Assembly: GCA_031256995.1 (NCBI GenBank)
Contig: JAIRPL010000052.1
Coordinates: forward strand, 16,953-80,952
Source of the DNA: Puniceicoccales bacterium
Lineage (GTDB): Bacteria > Verrucomicrobiota > Verrucomicrobiia > Opitutales > UBA953
Length of the DNA stretch: 64,000 nucleotides
Direction: 5' to 3'
Part shown: in pieces, positions 58,401-64,000 of the stretch
Layout: the number at the start of each line of letters is the position of its first letter
Position numbering within the stretch: position 1 is the stretch's first letter
Position numbers and translations under genes: made by a program
The notes under the pieces: model-generated
Seen by the model: the letters and a program-made list of their open reading frames with translations, nothing else
Database searches by the model: none
Told to the model about the DNA's origin: nothing

Positions 58401-59005
58401 GTGTTGAGCGGGTAGATGTCCACGAGGCCGCCGCGCATGGCAAACTGGCCGGGGGTTTCGCAGAGGACTTCGTTGTAATAGCCGAAGCGGACAAGATTTT
58501 CCGAGAGTTCGCGGAGTGGGAGCGCGAGGCCGGCACGCAGGGTGAGTTCTCGACCCTCGAAGGCCCCGGGCGGCGGGCAGGGTTGGGCAAGGGCGTCCGG
58601 CGAGCAGGCGAGGACGAGCGGCGCTGCGTTTGACGCGGCATGTTTGAGCGCGTCCAAGGCATTGAGTAGGTCGCAACTGGTGTCGAACTCTGTGCCCGCG
58701 CCCGGCGCGGCCCCGGCGATCGCGGGAGGGGGGAGCGCGCGGATCACGGGGGGAGGCGGTGGCGGGGAGGGTGGTGCGGCCCCTTGCCCGGGAGGGGACG
58801 TGTGCGCGGCTCCCGTGTTTCCCGCGAAAAACGGGATCTCCTCGGCGATGCCTTCGGCGCGGCCGAGGTTCGGGCAGGCGAGCAACGCCACGCGCGCGCC
58901 GGTCTGGTCGAGGATGCGGCTCGCGGCCAGCGCAAGCGCCGCAGGGGGGACGCCGCAAAGTGCCAAGGGCGTGGGGAAGAGGCGTTCTGCTGGCGGTGTT
59001 TTCAC
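55415..59005 (-). CDS. mfd: Transcription-repair coupling factor Mfd
   Basis: DNA translocase that pushes stalled RNA polymerase off damaged DNA and recruits UvrA. With the GTG start at 59005 (VKTPPAERLFPTPLAL) it has 1196 residues, near the E. coli length. The N-terminal UvrB-like part includes RFGYYNEVLCETPGQFAMRGGLVDIYP. The polymerase-interacting domain reads EGDHLVHLQHGVCIYRGI. The RecG-like motor follows, with Walker A GDVGFGKTEVALR, DEEHRFGVGQKE, SATPIPRTL and motif VI LRGRVGR, then the C-terminal domain. Low-complexity Pro/Ala stretches occur in the N-terminal region. The open frame continues 74 codons upstream but into non-Mfd sequence. A small RbsD/FucU-like gene lies 73 bp upstream on the same strand. 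Confidence 0.94.
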   Translation of the reverse strand: MKTPPAERLFPTPLALCGVPPAALALAASRILDQTGARVALLACPNLGRAEGIAEEIPFFAGNTGAAHTSPPGQGAAPPSPPPPPPVIRALPPPAIAGAAPGAGTEFDTSCDLLNALDALKHAASNAAPLVLACSPDALAQPCPPPGAFEGRELTLRAGLALPLRELSENLVRFGYYNEVLCETPGQFAMRGGLVDIYPLNTSAPIRVDFLGDEIESIRTFDPATQRSDATLDGEVRIVAATITEAGRTESKPRANAFAEHLPPGVLWIIAEPETFSGAQLGLLAESVRKDSRMAVITEFDTPPDWCMGRGEPGSKAGKPPRHPGAPPQIIHWEGRDLAALHPAPGDPASTTADPLLGVDRLSAEEAARAGLLRELARRQGEGAVVQIVVATPGAWERLREILSAAKLESGGRAFAPEIRLGTLSAGFALERHAPGAPPFLVATEHELFGHRRRLPSIRQRRMPRKSRVEQLLDFSEIAEGDHLVHLQHGVCIYRGINPINGEEMISLEFDEHITTHIPLREAHLVSRYVGLRKATPKLGKIGSNAWAKTRRAAETATVDFAARLLAQHANRHSRPGIAFPRSSEQPWLREMEATFPYRETPDQARAITETLADMEKPSPMDRLICGDVGFGKTEVALRAVFKAVLAGKQAAILAPTTVLAQQHFNTFRERLAKYPVSIEMLSRFREPAQRTKIIGQINDGRLDIVVGTHALLAPGIKFPRLGLLVIDEEHRFGVGQKEAIQHLRSEVDILCMSATPIPRTLYLALQGARELSVIETPPRERLPIRTLVRAYDLKLIQDAIRYEVGRGGQVFYLHNRIEDIAQTTLRLGELMPDIRFATGHGQMPEGRLEEIMTDFVAGRHDVLVCTTIIETGLDIPNCNTLIIEGADRFGLAQLYQLRGRVGRFNRQAYAYLLLHKHALLLDPARKRLSAIRQHNQLGAGLRIAMRDLELRGVGNLLGREQSGHIAGVGFELYCQLLRQSIARLKGDPLASTIRCELRLDFVETQGLVNVEAGKAPPEDFAPTDPEPLFDDELPSGPKHPGGTAGPSSGHGFRVLRDEELAAERTTTPITATIAPAYISDTRLRIDFYRRLALAQTPGAVHEIASDMRDRFGEPPPAASATIALAEIRTIAESRGIASIETEGQRLKCRLALPPKNSPPYLKIGANFPRLTSRRPLQRLKEIRTFLLRQPAAVNQ

Positions 59006-59078
59006 GGGGAAACAGGGCGGGATGCGCGGCGGGTGGGCGCGGGCGGGGAAGGGGGGCTGCCCCGCCCGTGGACCCCGC

Positions 59079-59567
59079 TTATTTCTTGGCGGAAAGCTTT
59101 TTGCGGAGCGTCTTCTCGCGTTCGGAGTCCCAGTAGGCGCAATCCAGCTCGAAGAAGGTGGTGGTGTAGGGGATGGTGAGGTTGCTTTTGAGCAAAAGGA
59201 CGTTGAAGGTGCGGCTGGCGGCATCAAGGCGCTGGATCATCTCCTCGTGGAGGATGGACTGGGCACTCGGCCCAAAAACGTCCTTCATCTGCCGGCGCAG
59301 GTTTTCGATTCCAGGGACGAGCTTCTCGTCAAGATAGTCCAGCTCGGCATCGAGATAAACCCCGGCCTTGATGTGCGCCGCCTTGGAGATCTCCGCGTGC
59401 ACGTGCTTGAGTATGCCGACATAGTCGTCGTCAACAAACAGGGTGCGGATCCCCGGTTGCGCTTGCAGCGGGTAGGCCATGTCTGCGACGACAATCCAAT
59501 TACGGTGGCCAAGAAGCGGGAGCGCGGCCTTGAGTTCATCTTTCCAAGCTGGATTTTTGGATGCCAT
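59079..59567 (-). CDS. RbsD/FucU-like protein
   Basis: 162 residues starting MASKNPAWKDELKAALPLLG. The stretch LLGHRNWIVVADMAYPLQAQPGI resembles the active-site start of RbsD/FucU sugar mutarotases (GHxxxIVxADxxYP, with the catalytic His), and LLLKSNLTIPYTTTFFELDCAYW fits the other end of the fold. The classical enzymes interconvert ribose or fucose anomers, but this one is a divergent branch and has no sugar-transport genes nearby, so a substrate cannot be stated. The tail is basic (REKTLRKKLSAKK). The ATG at 59567 was chosen; an upstream in-frame ATG (MPQDIPTNLHKR) would add 17 residues. It precedes mfd. Confidence 0.65.
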   Translation of the reverse strand: MASKNPAWKDELKAALPLLGHRNWIVVADMAYPLQAQPGIRTLFVDDDYVGILKHVHAEISKAAHIKAGVYLDAELDYLDEKLVPGIENLRRQMKDVFGPSAQSILHEEMIQRLDAASRTFNVLLLKSNLTIPYTTTFFELDCAYWDSEREKTLRKKLSAKK

Positions 59568-59750
59568 GGTTGTGGTGATGTTGCGTTTGTGGAGGTTGGT
59601 TGGAATGTCCTGGGGCATGGCTCGGGATCGGGAATGCTGCCGCAAGACGGGACACGTAGAACACGAACGGGAGGAAAATGGCAAAAATATTGGGTTGGCG
59701 AAGCGGAAATATTCACGTGGAGATTTCAGCCCAAGGGAAGGTTCTGGAAT

Positions 59751-59787
59751 GGGGGAGAGAAGGGGGGAGGGGAGGGGGGAGGGGGAG
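59751..59787 (+). other. G-quadruplex-type polypurine tract
   Basis: Five G-runs of 4 to 6 bases separated only by short A- or AGAGAA-type linkers, followed by A8. It lies about 185-220 bp upstream of the RbsD/FucU-like start, with the G-rich strand being the non-template strand for plus-direction transcription. Confidence 0.7.
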
Positions 59788-59955
59788 GAAAAAAAACAGA
59801 GCAGGTTTTTGGTGAAAAAACGGAACCATTCAGGTTTTAGGGGAAACGGAGAATCCAAGAACCCAAAGCCCACCGGGGATGCGCGGTAAAGCTGGGAATC
59901 GTGTGCCCCGAAGAGTGAAGACAAGGCATGCGCCGCAAATCCAATTTTTGCTCCG

Positions 59956-60027
59956 CAATTCGGCCAAAGCCTGAGTTCACAATTCGGCCTGACCATGGCT
60001 TCTCAACCCGGCCCAACCATGGGGTGC
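59956..60027. repeat. Three-copy 24-bp tandem repeat
   Basis: Units begin at 59956, 59980 and 60004 with CAATTCGGCC, CAATTCGGCC and CAACCCGGCC, exactly 24 bp apart. The second half is more variable, with CCATGG shared by units 2 and 3. The period equals eight codons, so open frames across it read as octapeptide repeats, but no credible gene contains it. Confidence 0.65.
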
Positions 60028-60674
60028 GCAAGCAAGATCGTTGTTTTTTTGATTTTGAGGTTCCAGCTGGCGTGTCATGCCGCGATCACGACGCGATTCG
60101 ACGAAACATTCAGCGTGGCCGTTTTTGGCCTGATCTGCGCAAAAGCAGGTGTTTCCCGGCGAGGACGTCTTTTTTTGATGGCGTGGAATTTCGCGAAAAT
60201 CCCCTCTTGGCGCGGTGTGTGGACGGGACGGGGAAGGTGCGATCCTCCATCGCGCCGCGCAGGGGGTTGGCAGGGGCTTCCTTGGCACCCTGCGCCGCCG
60301 CGCCCTGCCTTCCATCGCGTTCGACTGCGACATGTCGCAAAGAAGTGGATTCGCTGGCGGCAAGGAATATTTCCATGTCTTTTGAAAATATTATGTTGCA
60401 ATTCAATAAGTTGCAATTCCTCTGCTATCTTTTCGAAAAAACTTCTTGCCAAGAGGAACATAGCGAACGGAATGCGGAAAGCATGTGCAACCCTCCTGTC
60501 TTATCTTTGCAGTTACCAGCCTCCCCCCTCCCAGTGCTCCCGCGATCTAGGTGCGGTTTCGCTGTGTTTTGTGGCAGGGCGATGTCAGTCCTGACGCACT
60601 TGCTGTGCGTGCCCGAATGGTCGCCTTCGGTTTCGTGCAAGGGCCGCAGCGGCGCCTCCCAAGAGCGCTTCCGG

Positions 60675-61433
60675 GTGGCGCGGTCATCGTGTTTGATTGG
60701 ATGGGGATGCGGACGAATCTGCAGTTTTGCACTTGTGGCAATTTCGTTTATTTCCGCCACGTTTGTTCACGCGGATTCGATTTCCAGTGTTGACGATGCG
60801 ATCACACTCATGCGCGGCTGGAGTCGTGCGCATCCCAACTATCACGTTCGGGTTGTTGTCGAAAGAGGCAGGGAGATTCAAAAAATGAACATGTACACCA
60901 TCCGTGGGGACAATGCCAATCAAACAAAAATTTCCATGGAGGAAAAAGGCGGGATGAAATATTATATTTCCTATGAAAACGGGAACGCTTTTGCCCATTT
61001 TCCGAGGACGAGGACAACGATTCAATTATTGGATGAAAAACAGATAAAATCCTTGGAAGATAAATTCGGGGCCTCCGAGGACAACATAGAGGGGCTGCGC
61101 CATGTTTTGCAAACTCCGACCATTCAAAGGAAGGATGGCCTTCACACTCTTTCTGGTCGGCTGGATGTTGATAAATTCAAAAAATCAGGAATTCTTTCCG
61201 CCGGTGTTTCCAGCGCGTCGATGTCGATCTCCTTCGACGAAAAGGGAAAAATCGTGGAAATAAAACAATGGTTTGGAACGGTTCTCATCCGAACAAGGAT
61301 GGATTACGTTTCTTTCGACATTTCCGATATCAAAAAAGGGATTGAGACGATCCCGCCAATGGATGCACCGACAACCAAGACATCGTTTCCGCTCGCCTAT
61401 CTTACCGAACTCGGAAAAGTTTCCGGCAATTGA
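60675..61433 (+). CDS. Secreted protein, possibly LolA-like
   Basis: Predicted exported protein of about 252 residues. The signal peptide is LIGWGCGRICSFALVAISF followed by ISATFVHA, with cleavage likely before DSISS. The mature part has the feel of LolA/outer-membrane lipoprotein-carrier-like folds: a helical start (VDDAITLMRGWSRAHPNYHV), then paired strands (VRVVVERGREIQKMNMYTIR, TKISMEEKGGMKYYISYENG, AFAHFPRTRTTIQLLDE), and later SASMSISFDEKGKIVEIKQW. The match is by eye and weak. The start is uncertain: GTG 60675 gives a clean signal peptide, but TTG 60693 and ATG 60582 are in frame. Codons are more AT-rich than in the core genes. It precedes the SdpI-RHS fusion gene by 117 bp on the same strand. 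Confidence 0.6.
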   Translation: MARSSCLIGWGCGRICSFALVAISFISATFVHADSISSVDDAITLMRGWSRAHPNYHVRVVVERGREIQKMNMYTIRGDNANQTKISMEEKGGMKYYISYENGNAFAHFPRTRTTIQLLDEKQIKSLEDKFGASEDNIEGLRHVLQTPTIQRKDGLHTLSGRLDVDKFKKSGILSAGVSSASMSISFDEKGKIVEIKQWFGTVLIRTRMDYVSFDISDIKKGIETIPPMDAPTTKTSFPLAYLTELGKVSGN

Positions 61434-61550
61434 CATTTTTTGAAATTCAATATCCATGGAGACAGCAGGAATAGATGCCGGAAATTTCCAGACAGGAACT
61501 GGTGGCTTTTTTCTTTCATGGCATCCGGATAAACCCAAAAACAAACCGAC

Positions 61551-63368
61551 ATGAACGCGCAAAAAATAAAAAACTCGCTATTTATCCTCTTTTGCGCACT
61601 GCCTCTTTTTGTGGCGGCGTATTATTGGACGTCGTTGCCCGCGAGGATTCCGATCCACATGGACTGGCAGGGTAATATTGACGCCACATGCCCCAAGGCC
61701 CTTGTTGTGTGTGTTTTTCCATTGGCCTCGATTTTGATTGCTTTGCTTTTGTCGTTGTTCTCACGAAACGAATCAAGCGAGGTCCGTGAAAAAATCCGGC
61801 TGTATCTGGTTCTTACTGGCGCATTTTTCTCCTTTGTGGAGATTTTGTTCATCCTGAAAGGGGTGCATCCGGACGTCAGGATTCTTGGTTCTTTTCTCGT
61901 TGGATTGAACGGCTTTTTTCTTGGCATTTTTTGGGGGGCGCGGGGCATTCCACAAAACAAGATCTGTGGTTTCCGGAACGTCTGGACGCTGAGGTCCGCG
62001 AAAGTATGGAAAGCGACGCATTCCCGTCTTTCAATCATTGGCATTTTTGTCACATGCGCGAACATTCTGCTATTGGCCATCATCGATCCGCCAGAAGTGC
62101 TCATTATAACGATTTCCGATATCCTGCTCCTGTGCATCCTGTCATTTTTCGTCTCCTGGCGCTATTCAAAGATATTTGCCCTCGTCCTCGTGATCGGATT
62201 TGTGTCGATTTCTGGCGAGAAAATCTTTGCGGAGTCTATGGCGCGTCTTGTGGAGAAGCCGGATCCGGCCGGGACAGGCGATCCGGGTTTGGAGGATGAT
62301 CTTTTTCCAGAAGCCTTTCCCGATTTTAGATATGTGGGCGCGACCGGCGGCGTCTTCTACCATGAGAAACTTTTCTCCTTGGCCACAAAAAGCGGAGAGG
62401 AACTTCCCCTCCATCTTTTGTTCGACTCGAAGCGAAACTTCAAAAGCGAAATTCTTGGGTATGGCTGGAGGCTTCTTCCCGTTGACGCTTATGTTTACCC
62501 GATTGATGACAGGCGTTATTACGCGTTGCTGCCGAACGGAGAGTCCATTGTGCTTCATAAGATGGATGGCAATGGAAACTTCGGAACCGCCACTTCGGGG
62601 TGGCGTGCAAGGAGTGATCGGAAAACTTTGGAGATTCATTCCAAATTCAGGCCGCAACGCTATTTTTTCAAGAACGGAAAGATCGAGAAAATCAGCCTTT
62701 CCGACAAGGAAACCCTTGTGATTGTCCGTAACGCAAACGGCACGATGGAGATAAGGGAAAGCGCCTCCCGTCTCCTGTTGATCAACTGCCCGCCGAATGC
62801 CGTTGGCGCCGGGAGTCTTGTGGCGGGAGGAAAAGCTGTGAAATTCGAGAACACCCTGACCGAACATCTGGCGTGGAACGGCAAGACTTTGAAAAATTTC
62901 CTCTTGCCAAGACTCACCCATTACCAAAAAAACCAGACAGGTCGTGGGCGTGAGTATGTATTCGACCATGGATTGAACTCGGGAACAATGGCGTTGCGCG
63001 TCCTTGAGGAAGGCAATGGAAAAACAAAATTGGAATGGGATGTAAAAGATGGATCCATCGTGGGGCACAATGCTTGCAAATATTCGTTTGAATCCGATAA
63101 AAATGACATTAGCGGGGACGTTTTCCGACTGAAACAAGTGGATGGGGAGAACAAAATTTCTGTTCTGGCCCGCGACCAATACAAAGGCACGGAAGAGAGG
63201 GTGAATCGTGATGGCTCCGGGCATCGTTATGTTTGGCATGTCGGCGGGAGCATGCACGGCCTCATCAAGACAATAACCCTGAAGTCACCAACCGGGGAAT
63301 CAAAGGAGATAAGAAATTTCTACGATGAAAACGGGGTATTCGTCCGGCAAAAAACAATATCGCCATGA
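61551..63368 (+). CDS. SdpI-like membrane module fused to an RHS-like extracytoplasmic domain
   Basis: 605 residues in two unlike parts. Residues 1-205 or so have six hydrophobic helices with the DUF1648/SdpI signature: LPARIPIHMDWQGNID (about 29-44) and NKICGFRNVWTLRSAKVWKATH (about 136-157). SdpI is the immunity and signal protein against the SdpC toxin in Bacillus. A further helix (about 207-222, IFALVLVIGFVSIS) looks like an internal signal anchor. Residues 230-605 form a beta-rich region with RHS/YD-like phrasing: LGYGWRLLPVDAYVYPIDDRRYYALLPNGES, FFKNGKIEKIS, and the end IRNFYDENGVFVRQ. No toxin or protease domain follows. The ATG at 61551 has no SD. Codon use is AT-rich. Whether it is a natural fusion or two genes joined by loss of a stop cannot be settled here. 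Confidence 0.7.
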   Translation: MNAQKIKNSLFILFCALPLFVAAYYWTSLPARIPIHMDWQGNIDATCPKALVVCVFPLASILIALLLSLFSRNESSEVREKIRLYLVLTGAFFSFVEILFILKGVHPDVRILGSFLVGLNGFFLGIFWGARGIPQNKICGFRNVWTLRSAKVWKATHSRLSIIGIFVTCANILLLAIIDPPEVLIITISDILLLCILSFFVSWRYSKIFALVLVIGFVSISGEKIFAESMARLVEKPDPAGTGDPGLEDDLFPEAFPDFRYVGATGGVFYHEKLFSLATKSGEELPLHLLFDSKRNFKSEILGYGWRLLPVDAYVYPIDDRRYYALLPNGESIVLHKMDGNGNFGTATSGWRARSDRKTLEIHSKFRPQRYFFKNGKIEKISLSDKETLVIVRNANGTMEIRESASRLLLINCPPNAVGAGSLVAGGKAVKFENTLTEHLAWNGKTLKNFLLPRLTHYQKNQTGRGREYVFDHGLNSGTMALRVLEEGNGKTKLEWDVKDGSIVGHNACKYSFESDKNDISGDVFRLKQVDGENKISVLARDQYKGTEERVNRDGSGHRYVWHVGGSMHGLIKTITLKSPTGESKEIRNFYDENGVFVRQKTISP

Positions 63369-63780
63369 TTTTCCCCATTGGCAGGCTTTCGCCAAGGCCC
63401 AAGGCCTGAAAGCAACACTGTGGATTGCGGGATTTTTCCGCTCTTTTTAAGGTTCGTGTTTGTGTGGTGTTTCGCACGTTGCAGAGAAAGGTTTTGCGAC
63501 AGGGAGATTTTTGTTTCGAGCCAGTATGTTTGATCGTTGTCGGGCTATTGGGTCGGCAGGAAGAGTCGTCGCCATGCTGTGTTGCCTGGCGCTTGTTTCC
63601 TTGGTTCGGCGATGGCATGGATGAAATTCGCGTAAATATTTCAAGCCGCCATGTTTGTCGCCACCGGGCCGTCTGGTGATTTTCGCCCAGACTTCGCGTT
63701 TTTGTTTACGCCGGGAGATAACGTCCGGAATCTTGCGCAGATTTTTTAAGGCCATGAGAGTGAGGGGGAAACCAATCCCG
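63369..63780. other. Region between the fusion gene and the transposase
   Basis: 412 bp with no recognised gene. A hairpin GTCTGG/CCAGAC (63671-63676 with 63687-63692) and TTGGC/GCCAA (63378-63395) are present but lack T-runs. The left end of the insertion sequence should be within this stretch; its inverted repeat cannot be identified without the right end. Confidence 0.35.
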
Positions 63781-64000
63781 ATGAACCAAAATCCCGAAAA
63801 AACCAGAGAAAGCGGCGAAGCAGCCATGGACAACCAAGCCATGCCCGGAGGAGTGATCCGGGTGGACGAAGAGATGATCCGAAGCCACCTCGACAAGGTG
63901 GTGGTGAGCACGGTGGAGCAGACGCTCAACGCGATGCTCGATGCCGAGGCCGCGCTACTATGCAAGGCCGGACGCTACGAGCACACCGAGCAGCGCGTGG
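63700..64000 (+). mobile_element. Left part of an IS256-family insertion sequence
   Basis: Defined only by the transposase fragment. The left boundary is a guess: neither terminal inverted repeat nor target duplication could be recognised because the right end is outside the window. Confidence 0.5.
63781..64000 (+). CDS. IS256-family transposase, N-terminal fragment (cut by window edge)
   Basis: The open frame runs off the window after about 73 codons. It reads MNQNPEKTRESGEAAMDNQA, then VIRVDEEMIRSHLDKVVVST and VEQTLNAMLDAEAALLCKAG followed by RYEHTEQRV. The VEQTLNxxLDAEAxxLCxAxRYExTExR pattern is the standard start of Mutator-type IS256 transposases, whose DDE catalytic residues would lie outside the window. 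GAGGGGG about 11 bp before the ATG is an SD-like sequence, rare in this window. An in-frame ATG at 63754 upstream and another at 63826 are alternative starts. Confidence 0.85.
   Translation, partial: MNQNPEKTRESGEAAMDNQAMPGGVIRVDEEMIRSHLDKVVVSTVEQTLNAMLDAEAALLCKAGRYEHTEQRV

Larger units (their letters stand above)
59568..60674. other. Non-coding region between divergent genes
   Basis: About 1.1 kb between the RbsD/FucU-like gene (-) and the secreted-protein gene (+). No gene is recognised. It holds a G-rich polypurine tract and a 24-bp tandem repeat (listed separately), and a pair of GTTGCAATTC direct repeats (60395-60404 and 60410-60419). Base composition falls toward the right. Confidence 0.4.

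Overview
The window looks like chromosomal DNA of a GC-rich, diderm bacterium of the Verrucomicrobiota, most likely the Opitutaceae. This is an inference from gene content: two very large autotransporters with autotransporter-associated beta-strand repeats, a Rho factor with a roughly 400-residue low-complexity N-terminal extension, a TraR/DksA protein with a roughly 300-residue histone-H1-like basic tail, a DUF4838 protein, and housekeeping proteins close to but distinct from the proteobacterial versions. Almost no start codon has a convincing Shine-Dalgarno sequence. No tRNA or rRNA gene was recognised.

Layout. 1-5.5 kb: 3' part of an autotransporter. 5.6-16.4 kb (+): envelope, RNA and protein quality-control genes (uppS, yidC, a GAF-GAF histidine kinase, an ABC-F ATPase, tilS-ftsH). 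16.5-24.3 kb (-): MATE exporter, RDD membrane protein, tRNA-dihydrouridine synthase, TraR/DksA-like protein and rho. 24.3-26.2 kb: gene-poor stretch with short repeats and a possible decayed frame. 26.2-30.6 kb (+): two-gene polysaccharide ABC exporter (Wzm/Wzt type) and a secreted DUF4838 protein. 30.7-37.2 kb (-): a complete autotransporter, an uncharacterised ASCH-like protein translationally coupled to a TPR protein, and an FmdB zinc ribbon. 37.4-43.3 kb: aminotransferase (+), RluA-type pseudouridine synthase and NAD-dependent epimerase (-, overlapping), and gyrA (+). 44.9-52.9 kb (+): RNA polymerase genes in the order rpoC-rpoB, the reverse of the usual order, ended by a strong intrinsic terminator. 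53-55.2 kb (+): DEAD-box helicase and a Dpp/Opp-type ABC ATPase. 55.4-59.6 kb (-): mfd and an RbsD/FucU-like protein. 59.6-64 kb: a more AT-rich accessory stretch with a G-quadruplex-like tract, a 24-bp repeat, a secreted LolA-like protein, a membrane protein fusing an SdpI-type module to an RHS-like domain, and the start of an IS256-family transposase cut by the window edge.

How the genes relate. Much of the window is core information processing (rpoC/rpoB, rho, gyrA, mfd, DksA-like, tilS, dus, rluA, rhlE) and envelope biogenesis (uppS for the lipid carrier, yidC and ftsH for membrane-protein insertion and turnover, Wzm/Wzt for polysaccharide export, two autotransporters for surface display). 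The most unusual points are the rpoC-rpoB order combined with an RpoC that has lost all four cysteines of the second zinc site, and the SdpI-RHS fusion with its secreted neighbour beside an insertion sequence.
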